A DNA stretch of 64,000 nt from Streptomyces sp. NBC_00513 (GTDB lineage Bacteria; Actinomycetota; Actinomycetes; Streptomycetales; Streptomycetaceae): assembly GCF_041431415.1 (NCBI RefSeq), contig NZ_CP107845.1:124001-188000 (forward strand), read 5' to 3'. Below, piece after piece: positions 42,495 to 51,251 of the stretch (its first letter is position 1; each line of letters begins with the position of its first letter). The notes below the pieces were generated by a model. The model searched no databases and was not told where the DNA came from. It saw only the letters and a program-made list of their open reading frames with translations. Both the position numbers and the translations under genes were made by a program.

Positions 42495-42695
42495 ACCCGG
42501 GACAACGCCGGGCCGCGGCAACCGGTCACCACCGCGCCACCCCGCCTGTGGCGACGGGGATACCCCCGCCGGGGACTACCTTCAAATGCCGGCCCGTGGC
42601 TTCGAAGGCACGGTGCCCGAGTGGCCAGCCCCCTCGCCGCCGTGCCGGCATCCACCGGACGGAGCCGTGGCCGGGGGCGGGTCGGTGGCCGTCGG

Positions 42696-43304
42696 TCAGC
42701 CGTGGGGGTGCCAACCCCCGAAGCGGGCCAACAGGCTGCGGGTCGCGTCGACCGACAGGCCGAGATCGGCGGCCACCGTCCGCGGGTCCTGGTCGCGGGC
42801 GTCGTGGGCCGGCCAGTGCGCGGTGCGTTGGGCGATGAGTTCCAGGGTGCGGGCGGCCTTGAGGGCGGCGGTCGGCGAGTCCCGGGCGAGTTTCTCCATC
42901 GCGGCGGTCACGGTCTGAAAGAGGGCTTCCAACTCGGCGGGGAGGGGGATCGTGGTGCCGGCGACGTCGCGGATGTGGGCGTCCCAGTCCTCCTCGCACC
43001 GCTCCGCGGTGCGCAGTCCACTCTCGTGGAACGGGGCCTCCCCCACTGTCGTCCAGTCGACGGTGTGACCGGTTCCGGTCCAGCCGCAGGAACACTCCAC
43101 GCGCAGCACATGTGCCTTCGGGCGCGGTTGGTAGGTGCCGGCGCCGTCGTAGACGCTCCAATGGCGCACTTCCCAGCCCGAGCTGCCCGAGGCCGAGTCG
43201 AAGTAGACCGGCTTCGGGACCGACCCGTCGTCCAGGAGCACACCCACCCGGCCCTCGTGCGAGCGGCCGTACTCATCCGACGTCCACGTCTCGTCCGTCT
43301 CCAC
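42696..43304 (-). CDS. Hypothetical protein with Cys-rich centre, 202 aa
   Basis: GTG 43304 is six bases after GGAGG, so the shorter form was chosen over the longer open frame. The middle RPKAHVLRVECSCGWTGTGH contains a Cys-x-Cys-x-W pattern often seen in Streptomyces proteins that carry 'C.CGW.g'. It is followed by an acidic linker with AERCEEDWDAHIRDVAGTTI and a helical C-terminus ending in a predicted helix-turn-helix-like LGLSVDATRSLLARFGGWHP. The single metal-like site and the terminal helices hint at nucleic-acid contact, but no family is known to me. Confidence 0.55.
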   Translation of the reverse strand: METDETWTSDEYGRSHEGRVGVLLDDGSVPKPVYFDSASGSSGWEVRHWSVYDGAGTYQPRPKAHVLRVECSCGWTGTGHTVDWTTVGEAPFHESGLRTAERCEEDWDAHIRDVAGTTIPLPAELEALFQTVTAAMEKLARDSPTAALKAARTLELIAQRTAHWPAHDARDQDPRTVAADLGLSVDATRSLLARFGGWHPHG

Positions 43305-43691
43305 AGACACCTCCAACACCGTCCCACCGGGCCGCAGTTCTGCGGCCCCGGGACGACGATCTCGCACCCCGGGGTGCACGCGGGGCCGGAATCAGCGAGT
43401 TGACTCCGGACCACTATGAAGACCCCGGCAGGAAGCGGACCGGTGAACCGCCCTACGCACCGGCCGACACCGGGCCGGCGGCCGATCAGCGGTGATCTTC
43501 AAGGGGACATCGCCCGCCGTGTCACGGGACCGGGCCCTCGACATCGGGCGCGCCGGGAGCGGGAAACGCCCGGCCGCGCTTGGCGCCCGGCGCTGGACAT
43601 GGGTGTGTGCCGGGCGACTGGCGGACTGCCCGGCACACGATCATCACGGCTCTGGCTGCCGCCCGTTCACGGGCGGCGGGCGTGGTCCTGG
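43305..43691. other. Intergenic, no gene seen
   Basis: Nearly 390 bases between the Cys-rich protein gene (start side) and the LTD gene (stop side). No repeat or family-like frame noticed. Confidence 0.35.
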
Positions 43692-44153
43692 TTAGCGGCG
43701 GCGGCCCCAGGACTCGGTGTCGATGGTGTGGTTGCGGTCGTCGCGCAGGGTGGCGGTGTCGGAGCGGTTGTCCCAGACGTGGTCGCGCTTGCCCTGGAAG
43801 AGGTCGGTGCGGGTGTCGCGGCCGGATCCGGTGTGGATCCGGATGGTGGCGCGGCCGCCGATGCGGGCGTCGTGGAAGCGGTAGCGGTTGCCGTCGGAGT
43901 CCCGCAGCGTCCAGCCGCGCAGGTTGACCGGCTGGCGGGTGGTGTTGCGGATCTCGACCCACTCGCCGTTCAGGGACCGATTGGAACGGTCGTCACGCCC
44001 GGGAGCGTCGGCCTGGACGCGGGAGATCTCCACCCGCGGCTGCCGGTCATGCCCCCGATCCGCAGCGGTGGCCGGCAGAGCGGCGGCCGAGACGATGGCG
44101 CCGGCGGCGAGAACGGTCGCGGCGACACGGCGGGCGGTCGACGAAGCAGACAT
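43692..44153 (-). CDS. Secreted lamin-tail-domain (LTD) protein, 153 aa
   Basis: ATG 44153 with GAGGGG nine bases upstream. The signal peptide ARRVAATVLAAGAIVSAAAL ends at ATAA|DRG. The LTD fold follows: VEISRVQADAPGRDDRSNRS then LNGEWVEIRNTTRQPVNLRG and WTLRDSDGNRYRFHDARIGG, with the family end GKRDHVWDNRSDTATLRDDR. Streptomyces secrete many one-domain LTD proteins of this size; they are thought to bind cell-surface or extracellular partners. The length is complete. Repeat R copy 2 begins 74 bases upstream and could contain its promoter. Confidence 0.85.
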   Translation of the reverse strand: MSASSTARRVAATVLAAGAIVSAAALPATAADRGHDRQPRVEISRVQADAPGRDDRSNRSLNGEWVEIRNTTRQPVNLRGWTLRDSDGNRYRFHDARIGGRATIRIHTGSGRDTRTDLFQGKRDHVWDNRSDTATLRDDRNHTIDTESWGRRR

Positions 44154-44226
44154 ACGGTGACCCCTCAAGAACAGTGCTGCACCCGCCGATACGAGTCACG
44201 TAGCGGTGCGGGTGCCCGGCCCGTCG

Positions 44227-44645
44227 GTGGGCCGAGGACCCAAACTCTCGACCCGACACGGTGCCCACCACAGCCCCTGACGAGGCCGGTTACCGACCCT
44301 GGACATTCCCGTCACACACGCTTGGGTACTACACGCGGTCCGGGTGAGCGTGGCCCTGACATTCACTGACCGCTACACCGAGCCAGCGCGCGCACCGCGC
44401 AGTCGATCAATGCGCCCGGAGCGCACCACCAGGCGCACTCCTCCGCCCGTCACCCAACCGGAGCAGCAAGTTCCGTAACAGCCGTTCCGCACGATTCTTC
44501 GCACGCACACGCGGAAACCGTGCCTCAGAACGAATCCGTCCGCCCGTCACGGCGACCGCCCCGCCGACTCGGCGGTGAGCCGGCCCGGTACAGGCAGGGG
44601 TGCGCGGCTCGACCGTTGAGCGACCTCCGAAGCCGGCAGGCCCTG
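44227..44645. repeat. Long repeat R, copy 2 (about 420 bp)
   Basis: Matches 11671-12110 in the same orientation. It ends at GACCTCCGAAGCCGGCAGG, directly where the DNA-ligase remnant begins. Conserved blocks alternate with diverged ones and no frame is preserved in both. Confidence 0.6.
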
Positions 44646-44689
44646 CGGAGCGACCGAGAGGGCGCCGGGCGACACGACCCTCCCCGAAC

Positions 44690-45030
44690 CCGGGCACGCC
44701 CGCCGGCGTGACGTCCAGGCACAGCCCTTTGAAGCGCAGGGGTGGCGGTAGCGCCGCCTCGGTCGATGGCAGTGTCGGCGCTGATCTCCGCGGCCAACTC
44801 CGGGCGGACCTGGGTCGTGTCCAGGGTGTCGCGTGAGCCCCAGGTCGAGGCGAACCGCACCCCGGCCCAAGGGTGTCCGGGGACCGGCGGGTGTCAGGTG
44901 TTCTGCGACCGTGCGGGCCGCGGGCGGGCGCAGGGGGAAGGTGCGGCCGATGTCGTGGAGGCGCCCGGCCTGGTCGTGGCGGCCGAGGACCAGGAGCGGC
45001 GGGCGGCGGGCGTGCCAGTGACCGCGAGCG
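44690..45030 (-). pseudogene. ATP-dependent DNA ligase C-terminal remnant
   Basis: Reading right to left in shifting frames: LLVLGRHDQAGRLHDIGRTF then PLRPPAARTVAEHLTPAG, next VRFASTWGSRDTLDTTQVRP then ELAAEISADTAIDRG, next RYRHPLRFKGLCLDVTPAGV then PGFGEG. This order is that of the C-terminal OB domain of actinobacterial ATP-dependent DNA ligases (LigC-like). At least two frameshifts separate the pieces, and the nucleotidyl-transferase domain is missing. Confidence 0.65.
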
Positions 45031-45059
45031 GACTCGCTGCCCGGTAGGTTCGCCGAACC

Positions 45060-45125
45060 CGGCGCCGACATGGGCGCGCCGGGCGGGGCCGCGCTCGGAC
45101 AGGCTCACCCCTCGAAGACGCGGTA
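45060..45125. repeat. Short repeat, copy 1 (partner at 46158-46222)
   Basis: GCCGACATGGGCGCGCCGGG, CGGACAGGCTCACCCCTCGA and AGACGCGGTAC recur at 46158-46222 with few changes. Both copies are in the same orientation and non-coding as far as can be told. Confidence 0.5.
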
Positions 45126-45218
45126 CGCCCGTCTGGACAGCCGGTCGCCTGGTTCCGGTCTGCGCACCGAGGACCCGCTCTGCTCTGTCTCGCCGAGCGC
45201 GCCTGCGCGGTCAACACA

Positions 45219-45251
45219 ACGCCCCCGGGCCATTGCTGGGCGCGGGGGCGT
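45219..45251 (-). terminator. Terminator of the ricin-lectin gene
   Basis: ACGCCCCCG / CGGGGGCGT nine-base stem around a 15-base loop, 16 bases beyond the stop of the minus-strand lectin gene. Confidence 0.65.
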
Positions 45252-45266
45252 CATGGGGTGGGGAAA

Positions 45267-45788
45267 CTAGTGGTACCAGTTCATGGCCCAGTCCTGGGAG
45301 CGGGGCCAGTCTCCGGAGCAGGTCCACAGAGTCATCCAGGTCCCGTTGGCCTGGCTGTCGCCGTAGTTGGTCACGCACTTGTCACCGACCCAACTGGTCG
45401 TCCTGTTGCGGGCAAGGCTGTAGTCGCCCACCTCCCACTGCTGCAGGTTGCTGCCCGTGCAGGTCCACAGCGTGAGAACGGTCCCGTTGGCGGTGCTGTT
45501 GCCCTTGGGGGTGACGCACTTTCCGCTCGCCACGTGAATGAGCGTGTGATTGTCGCTGGTGAGCTGGAACTTCTGGGCGTAGGAGTTCGTACAGTCCCAC
45601 AGCGTGAGCACGGTCCCGTTGGCGTTGCTGTTGCCCTGCGGCGTCGCGCACTTGACCGAGTTGGGCGTGTTGTTCTTCCACTCCCCACCTGCCGCCCATG
45701 CGTAGGAAGACGTCGAGTTGATCATCATGAACGAAAGGAACATCGCGACAAAAGCCGCCAGATATCCGGTTCTTCTCTTCATTTCCAT
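45267..45788 (-). CDS. Secreted ricin-type beta-trefoil lectin domain protein, 173 aa
   Basis: ATG 45788 (MEMKRRTGYLAAFVAMFLSF), or ATG 45782 two codons on. The signal peptide is followed by one beta-trefoil with three repeats: VKCATPQGNSNANGTVLTLW, GKCVTPKGNSTANGTVLTLW and DKCVTNYGDSQANGTWMTLW, each with the Q/N-x-W-like end (CTNSYAQKF, CTGSNLQQW, CSGDWPRSQDW). Cysteines pair within repeats as in RICIN/CBM13 domains, which bind galactose- or xylose-type glycans. No catalytic domain is attached. The upstream region is unusually AT-rich for this window (45850-45900), suggesting recent acquisition or a regulated promoter. Confidence 0.85.
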   Translation of the reverse strand: MEMKRRTGYLAAFVAMFLSFMMINSTSSYAWAAGGEWKNNTPNSVKCATPQGNSNANGTVLTLWDCTNSYAQKFQLTSDNHTLIHVASGKCVTPKGNSTANGTVLTLWTCTGSNLQQWEVGDYSLARNRTTSWVGDKCVTNYGDSQANGTWMTLWTCSGDWPRSQDWAMNWYH

Positions 45789-46303
45789 GCCCTTGCTTGA
45801 TGTCCAAAGAACGCATCGGAGTCTGATGCGACCCGAGTTTCCGGGCGATATTACATGATCATCATGGTGCGCATATCGACTAAAATGCGCTAATAGTACA
45901 CATGGGCTTCGGCTTGCGCTGAAGGACGGCCCGCCACTGGGCGACGTAGGTTGTCGGCGTCTCCACTTCAACTCATTCCGCACACGCCGAATGAGTCAGA
46001 ATGATGTCAACAGTGCTGATTCCAGGGTTGATTGAGGACCAAGCCGTAAGCCGCGTACGTGTACGCGACGCCCGATGTCCACCCCTGCGGAGGACAAGCC
46101 GCCACCCGGCCAGTGACCAAAGAGCAGCCGTCGCAGGGCTCGGTAGGCTCGCCGCACCCGCGCCGACATGGGTGCGCCGGGCAGGGCCGTGCACGGACAG
46201 GCTCACCCCTCGAAGATGCGGTACAGCGGCCCGACACAGCCCCGGCAGCCCTCACGGACCGCCGGGGCTCTCCGTTGTCCCGCCCGTGCGCCGTATCGGG
46301 TCG
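45789..46303. other. Intergenic with lectin promoter region and short repeat copy 2
   Basis: 45850-45900 is AT-rich (ACATGATCATCATGGTGCGC, then CGACTAAAATGCGC) and is the likely lectin promoter. 46158-46222 is the second copy of the short repeat at 45060. No gene recognised. Confidence 0.4.
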
Positions 46304-46642
46304 CTACGCGGCGTCGATCGCCGGTCGACGTCGCCCAGCCAGGACCGGCGGGCCGGAGTCGGAGGGCTTCAACACGGGCCGGCGGGCGACCCACAGGCCC
46401 GGCTGCGGCCACTCGTACAACCTGGACACCACCGACGTCGAGCCGTCCAGGTCGATCGCCACCTGATAGACGGTGCGCCCGCCCGCGTGATCCTGCCGGG
46501 CCTTGACCGGCGCGAGCCTCCACGCCCCGCAGCTCCAGATGGCCAGGGGCGGGCGGTCACCGGCCGGCCACGTCCACACCCGGGGCGCCGGCCCGTCCTG
46601 CGGCCCCCACGGCCGCAACGCCACCGGCTCCTTCTCGCTCAT
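46304..46642 (-). CDS. Hypothetical protein, 112 aa
   Basis: ATG 46642 (MSEKEPVALRPWGPQDGPAP). A compact beta-rich protein: VWTWPAGDRPPLAIWSCGAW, VYQVAIDLDGSTSVVSRLYE, WPQPGLWVARRPVLKPSDSG. The aromatic content and alternating pattern look like a real folded domain of the kind found on Streptomyces plasmids and actinophages, but I cannot name the family. It is a single gene with no operon partner. Confidence 0.5.
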   Translation of the reverse strand: MSEKEPVALRPWGPQDGPAPRVWTWPAGDRPPLAIWSCGAWRLAPVKARQDHAGGRTVYQVAIDLDGSTSVVSRLYEWPQPGLWVARRPVLKPSDSGPPVLAGRRRPAIDAA

Positions 46643-46751
46643 CAGCCGGCAGCGGACCGCAGAGCCTTGCAGCTGGCACAGGGGCGAGGCCCCGTGGCCG
46701 TACCTGCAACAGGACTGGCGGCTTCTCTGCACTAGTCACACCCGCGAAAGG

Positions 46752-47540
46752 TCATGCTTTGGCGCCGGACAAGCCACTGGTGACGACAATGGCGGCCACA
46801 TCGCCGCCCTCCGTCCGCCCCAACCAGACGATGCCGCCTGACTCCGCTCCGAACGTCACCAGGTCGGCTTGTTGCGACTCGTCACTGATCCGCTCGCACC
46901 CGTCCGCAAGCTGCCCGCTTCCACGCGGTTCCCACCGCCCGTCCACGCACGTGCGAAATGGTGCGGACAGGGTCGTCCAAGCGCCGGCGTCGGCGAAGCA
47001 GCCGACGTTGTGGTCGGCTGCGAACCTCGGTTCCTCCCCTGGCGGAAGACGGTCGATGTCGTCATCGACACCCAGGCCCATCTCCCACCCGACCACAGGG
47101 TCATCGCTGATGCGCAGGCGCGTCGCTGCGCACTCCACGCCGTCGAACTGCTCGCCGAAGAACTCGTACGGGCCCGCCGTCCACGCGATCTCCACCGGGT
47201 AGACGCCCGGGGGAATGCGCACCGCCAGTTCCCGCGGGGGCCGCGTCGGCGCCCCTTGCTCGTATCTCCCGGTGTCATCGTCGTCCCACGGTGCATCGAC
47301 AACAAGACGGCCACTGGGTACACGAAGAGTGGTCACCTCCTCGATGCCCGTCACAACGATGGGCGTTGTCGGATCGTCGTACACCGTCCCCAGCTGAGCA
47401 CCGGGCGTGAAAGCCGCCTCCAGGTACCAGGCGGCCTCAGGCCCCGCCGTCAACCGCGCGTTACCGACCCACTTCATGTCCCACCCCTCCCCACCACCCA
47501 GTCGGACGGCCAACCGAAAGGTACGTGGCCCGGCTGACAT
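46752..47540 (-). CDS. DUF4241 domain protein, 262 aa
   Basis: ATG 47540 (MSAGPRTFRLAVRLGGGEGW). The C-terminal part has the DUF4241 pattern: ISDDPVVGWEMGLGVDDDID, FAADHNVGCFADAGAWTTLS (the 'vdaGtgcf.D' block) and the closing ESGGIVWLGRTEGGDVAAIV, equivalent to the usual 'dG.ypvwvGrda.g.vv.fv'. The N-terminal half (LRVPSGRLVVDAPWDDDDTG, IPPGVYPVEIAWT) also agrees with the family. DUF4241 proteins are frequent near toxin-immunity and accessory loci, with unknown role. Complete length. Confidence 0.75.
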   Translation of the reverse strand: MSAGPRTFRLAVRLGGGEGWDMKWVGNARLTAGPEAAWYLEAAFTPGAQLGTVYDDPTTPIVVTGIEEVTTLRVPSGRLVVDAPWDDDDTGRYEQGAPTRPPRELAVRIPPGVYPVEIAWTAGPYEFFGEQFDGVECAATRLRISDDPVVGWEMGLGVDDDIDRLPPGEEPRFAADHNVGCFADAGAWTTLSAPFRTCVDGRWEPRGSGQLADGCERISDESQQADLVTFGAESGGIVWLGRTEGGDVAAIVVTSGLSGAKA

Positions 47541-47740
47541 CGGCGCCTCCCATACGGCCGAGACCGCTGCAAGCCGGCAGGCAGGGCGGCCAAGACACGA
47601 CAAGGCTCAATCGCAATCGTTGGTGCAGTTAACAGGCCACCGTGCGCACGGGCCGGTCTGGGAGGGCGACCAGGTCGCCGGCGTGGGGCGCGGCGGGGCG
47701 GGTGTGGCCATCGGGATCCCGTTCTGGTGGGGGGCTGTTC

Positions 47741-47768
47741 TCGGACATAGAATAGAACGAGTGTCCGA
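47741..47768 (+). promoter_or_regulatory. Likely leaderless promoter with TCGGACA/TGTCCGA palindrome
   Basis: TAGAAT at 47748-47753 is a good -10 box placed seven bases before the GTG at 47761, the spacing of leaderless messages. TCGGACA (47741-47747) and TGTCCGA (47762-47768) form an inverted repeat around it, as an operator would. Confidence 0.5.
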
Positions 47769-48096
47769 TATTCTCCCGCCTGACGTGGCGCGCCTGCGCA
47801 CCGTCGTCACCTACCTTCGGGCCGCCCTCGGCCGCGCCGAACAGGCTCTCGCCGTCGCGGAGACACAGGCGTCCCTGGACGCGGGTCGCCGCCCGCTGCC
47901 CGAGCCGCCCGCGTGCTGATCGAACACGGCATCGGCGCGGGCCGACCGCTCATCCGCGTCCACGCCCGGCGGATGCTGGGACACACGCAACCGCTGCTCG
48001 GCCATCGACGTCGAGCAGGCGCGCCGCGCCCTGGCCGAGGGAGTACCCGGCTGCCCGCACTGCCGACCACACGTCACCCTCGACCTGCTGGACTGA
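47761..48096 (+). pseudogene. DUF6233-like protein, two frameshifts
   Basis: The first frame gives VSDILPPDVARLRTVVTYLR then AALGRAEQALAVAETQASLD, like the N-terminus of DUF6233 proteins ('lPPDlpRLrtle.wL'). Near 47905-47913 the frame shifts to VLIEHGIGAGRPLIRVHA, and near 47975 again to CSAIDVEQARRALAEGVPGC then PHCRPHVTLDLLD with TGA at 48094. Together these make a complete DUF6233 domain (W.IEhGIg.gr....H.gdC.....r...v...ARraLa.Gv.aC.hC.pd..L..ld). The promoter is intact, so the lesions are recent or are sequence errors. Confidence 0.6.
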
Positions 48097-48101
48097 GGTC
48101 G

Positions 48102-48686
48102 TCAGGGCCGCGGCGCCGTGTGCTCGCGTGCGTCCATGTAGGAGCTGATCCGACCGGCGTCGTGCATGAGCGCCGCCAACTGCGCGCCCGCCCACAGGGC
48201 AAGCGTCAAGGCGATCTCCCGCGCGTCCTCGACCTCGTGGCCGGTACGGGGATAGAGCAGGTACGGCACCCCGATCTGCGCGAGACGCTCGGAACCGGTG
48301 GGGTCCTGCGCACGGGCATCCAGGTCGGCGGCGACGACCGACAGGATCTCGATCGCGGTGGGCCCGGCCGGATGGGCGTGCCGCTGCGCCCTGCACACCT
48401 CGTCGCCGAAGTCGCGCAGCCACCGCTCCATCCCGGCCCGGTCGAGCTGCTGAACGAGGTAGGCGCACAGGTCGATCGCCAGCCACTGCGCCAGCAGCAG
48501 CGAGTCCGCGCGCAGCGTTCCGCCCCTCTGCCAGCTCTCCAGCGCGGCCGTCAACCCTCGGTACATCTCCCAGTTCGGCGGCGACCCGTCCGTGTCGGGA
48601 TGGCGCGCCGCCTCATCGAGTGCCGTCGCCCTGATCAGCGAGAGCGCGACCGTACGGGGCTCGATCCGGGTGGTGATCTCAGTCAT
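48102..48686 (-). CDS. Hypothetical helical protein, 194 aa
   Basis: ATG 48686 (MTEITTRIEPRTVALSLIRA). All-helical composition: MYRGLTAALESWQRGGTLRA, LLLAQWLAIDLCAYLVQQLD, PTAIEILSVVAADLDARAQD, EDAREIALTLALWAGAQLAA. No motif or membrane span. The fold type resembles small actinobacterial proteins of unknown function; I do not recognise it. Convergent with the broken DUF6233 gene, six bases apart. Confidence 0.55.
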   Translation of the reverse strand: MTEITTRIEPRTVALSLIRATALDEAARHPDTDGSPPNWEMYRGLTAALESWQRGGTLRADSLLLAQWLAIDLCAYLVQQLDRAGMERWLRDFGDEVCRAQRHAHPAGPTAIEILSVVAADLDARAQDPTGSERLAQIGVPYLLYPRTGHEVEDAREIALTLALWAGAQLAALMHDAGRISSYMDAREHTAPRP

Positions 48687-48796
48687 GACGCTCCGTCGAA
48701 TTCGGGTGGTCGGCAGGTGGCAAAGGGCGGTCGGGCTCGGTCGTCGTCGCGACTCCAGGAATACCCCCAGCCCCTCATGCCGAAGGTGCGATCCGG

Positions 48797-49150
48797 TCAG
48801 ACGGTCGGGGACCCGGCGTAGTCGTGGACCCGGTATCCGCGCCCGTCCTTGTGCCAGTCCAGGAACAGCACCCCGTCCCCGTACGCACCACGGGCGGCGC
48901 GGTGACTGATCGTCGGCGGAAAGACCACGGCCGCCACGACCGACCACCACCCGGCACAGTCAGCCACCACGGCTATCGGCACCCCCAGACGCACCGCAAC
49001 AGCGCGCTGCGCCCGGCCAGCACCCCACCGGCCCCGCGCCCCGGCCACCACAGCGCGCAGCACCCCACCACGGCCCGCAGACACCTTCCGCGCCGGCTCG
49101 GCGCCACCGGTCACGATGTCGGCGGCGGTCCGGTCCCGCACCACCTCCAC
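48797..49150 (-). pseudogene. Chimeric frame ending in the tail of the 5.1-kb secreted protein
   Basis: The last 30 residues, GAYGDGVLFLDWHKDGRGYR then VHDYAGSPTV, are nearly identical to the end of the broken secreted protein at 5101. The part before (RAQRAVAVRLGVPIAVVADC then AGWWSVVAAVVFPP) is a hydrophobic segment from something else. The junction near 48905 looks like a deletion or recombination point. Confidence 0.5.
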
Positions 49151-49175
49151 CCCCGCGCACCACCAGCTCGCCGAC

Positions 49176-50656
49176 GCCTGGGCGAGGGAGTCGACATCAC
49201 CGGCGAGCGGGGCGTGGAGGCGATCTGCTTCGCCGACACCCGCGGCTCCCAGGTCGAGATCGTCCAGAACATCGGCCGCGCCCTCCGCCTGAACAAGGAC
49301 GGCTCCACAAAAATCGCCCGGATCATCGTGCCGGTCTTTCTAGAGCCGGGCGAAGACCCGACCGACATGGTCGCCAGCGCCAGCTACCGCCCCCCTGTAG
49401 CAGTCCTCCAAGGCCTCCGCAGTCATGACGAACGACTCGTTGAGCAGCTCGCTTCCCGCGCCCTCACCAGCGGCCAGCGCAAGCTGCACGTCCAGCGCGA
49501 CCAGGACGGCCAGATCGTCGGGGCCGGCGGCGAGGGCGACGACCAGGAGGACGACGACACACAGGCCGCCGCCGAAGCCGCCCTGCTCCACTTCTCCAGC
49601 CCACGCGACGCCGCCAGCATCGCCGCGTTCCTGCGCACCCGGGTCTACCGACCGGAGTCACTGGTGTGGCTGGAGGGCTACCAGGCCCTGCTCCGTTGGC
49701 GGGCCGAGAACGAGATCACCGGCGTCCACGCCGTGCCCTACGACGTCGAGGTCGAAGTCGGCGTCACCAAGGACTTCCCCCTCGGCAGGTGGGTGCACCA
49801 GCAGCGCAAAACCCTGCGCGCCGGGGAACTCGAGGAACGGCGCAAGATCCTCCTGGACGCCCCGGAGGCCGGGATGGTCTGGGAGCCCGGCGAGGAGGCA
49901 TGGGAAGCCAAGCTCGCCGCCCTGCGGTCGTACCGGCGAGCCACCGGGCACCTCGCGCCCCGACAGGACGCCATGTGGGGCGAAGACGACGCGATGGTGC
50001 CCATCGGACAGCACATGGCCAACCTCCGCCGCAAGGGAGCCAAGAACGGCCTGGGCAAAGACCCGGACCGGGCCGCTGTGCGCGCGGCGCAGCTGGCCGC
50101 GATCGACGAGAACTGGGACTGCCCGTGGCCCCTGGACTGGCAACGCCACCACCGGATCCTGGCGGACCTGGTCGACGCCGACGGCGCCCTCCCCCACATC
50201 GCACCCGGAGTCGTCTTCGACGGCGACGACATCGGGAAATGGCTCCAGCAGCAGAAACAACCAGCCACCTGGACGCGGCTCCAGCCCGAACAGCAGGAAC
50301 GGCTGAACGCGATCGGCGTACAGCCCGACCAGAATCTGTCTCACGCCCCCGCAGCCGGTCGCGGGGCGAAGGGGCCGGGCAAAGCGCAGCAGGCATTCCA
50401 ACGGGGCCTGACGGCCCTCACGCAATGGGTGGAGCGGGAAGGAGCCCACCGGCCGGTCCCCCGCGCCCACGGCGAGGAGATCGCCGTCGAGGGCGAAGCG
50501 GAGCCTGTGACCGTGAAGCTGGGCGTGTGGGTCTCCAACACCAAGAGCCGACGCGACAAACTCACCACCGACCAACTCGCCGCCCTCGCGCAGCTGGGCG
50601 TCGACTGGGCGTCGACTGGGCGTAGAGCGCAGCTCTGTCGATGTCTGGGATGCTGA
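49176..50656 (+). pseudogene. DEAD/DEAH helicase with helicase-associated domains, N-terminus missing, copy A
   Basis: The frame begins inside motif V/VI of a superfamily 2 helicase (LGEGVDITGERGVEAICFAD then VEIVQNIGRALRLN, the Q..GR.R arginine-finger motif). It continues through the acidic linker DDQEDDDTQAAAEAALLHFS and at least three HA domains (LRSYRRATGHLAPRQDAMWG, IDENWDCPWPLDWQRHHRIL, GLTALTQWVEREGAHRPVPR). The DEAD motor lobe 1 is absent. At the 3' end an 11-base tandem duplication (GCGTCGACTGG twice, 50607-50628) shifts the expected end LGVDWA into extra residues. Such helicases sit near the telomeres of Streptomyces linear replicons. Copy B is at 59596. Confidence 0.8.
49406..50640 (+). 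repeat. 1.2-kb direct repeat, copy A (copy B 59596-60798)
   Basis: The two copies share long identical blocks, for example GCGTTCCTGCGCACCCGGGT and CAGGACGCCATGTGGGGCGA, with point differences throughout. They are in the same orientation about 10.2 kb apart, enclosing 50.7-59.6 kb. Recombination between them would delete that segment. Confidence 0.8.
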
Positions 50657-50685
50657 CCAGCTGCACCTGCCTCGTGCCGACAGTG

Positions 50686-50710
50686 GCCCCTGAGCCTTAG
50701 GCTCTGGGGC
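50686..50710. terminator. Hairpin between convergent genes
   Basis: GCCCCTGAGCC / GGCTCTGGGGC around TTA, between the helicase remnant and the minus-strand beta-flower gene. It can serve both directions. Confidence 0.6.
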
Positions 50711-50726
50711 TACTCCGGGCAGGCCA

Positions 50727-51002
50727 TCAGGAGAAGCTCGGTTCGTCTCCCCACAGACCAGAGCCGCCGACCTGAGCGCCTCCCAGCGCAGTCGACTGCT
50801 TGGGCACAAAAGGCGAGCTGATGCCCGCGCTGTCTATCTGCCGGTACACGAGTCGATCACCGACGAGTGTGGCCACGTAGCGACCGTTGGCGCCGTACAC
50901 CTTGTCGCCGTCGATCTTGCCGACGTGTCGGCCCGAGTTGTCGTGGACGTCTTCGCCAGTCCTTCGCAGCGGCTTGCCGTCGCGGGTATGCAGATTAGCC
51001 AC
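50727..51002 (-). CDS. 4-fold beta flower-type protein, 91 aa
   Basis: GTG 51002 with GGAGA eight bases upstream. Four short strands-with-turn repeats are visible: LHTRDGKPLRRTGED, VHDNSGRHVGKIDGD, KVYGANGRYVATLVGD and RLVYRQIDSAGISS. The 'dnsGr.vg.i.gd.vy' pattern is that of the 4-fold beta flower family. The C-terminal 25 residues are flexible. These proteins are small, often next to toxins or mobile genes, and have no assigned activity. It has its own start and no operon partner. Confidence 0.65.
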   Translation of the reverse strand: MANLHTRDGKPLRRTGEDVHDNSGRHVGKIDGDKVYGANGRYVATLVGDRLVYRQIDSAGISSPFVPKQSTALGGAQVGGSGLWGDEPSFS

Positions 51003-51140
51003 CTTGTCTCCTAGTTCGAAGGGATGCTTCAGGCTATCCGGCGCAGCAGGCGTTCAAGGTGGGGCATGGCGGCCCTCGTTCAGGGGGTCGTACGGGCAGG
51101 CACGGACCGGCCGGTCCCCAGGGCCCACCCGAGAGGGCCT

Positions 51141-51181
51141 CTGGCACCATCGACAGGGGTCCTGTCTGTCAGTGGTGCCAG
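51141..51181. promoter_or_regulatory. Nine-base inverted repeat upstream of the amyloid-motif gene
   Basis: CTGGCACCA (51141-51149) and TGGTGCCAG (51173-51181) are perfect complements, 70 bases before the next start. It may be an operator or an mRNA hairpin. Confidence 0.4.
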
Positions 51182-51251
51182 GGACACTGGTCGCAAGCCT
51201 CAGCGCCGCAGGCGTGAGGGGTCGGCTTTCCTGGACTCAAGGGACTGAACC

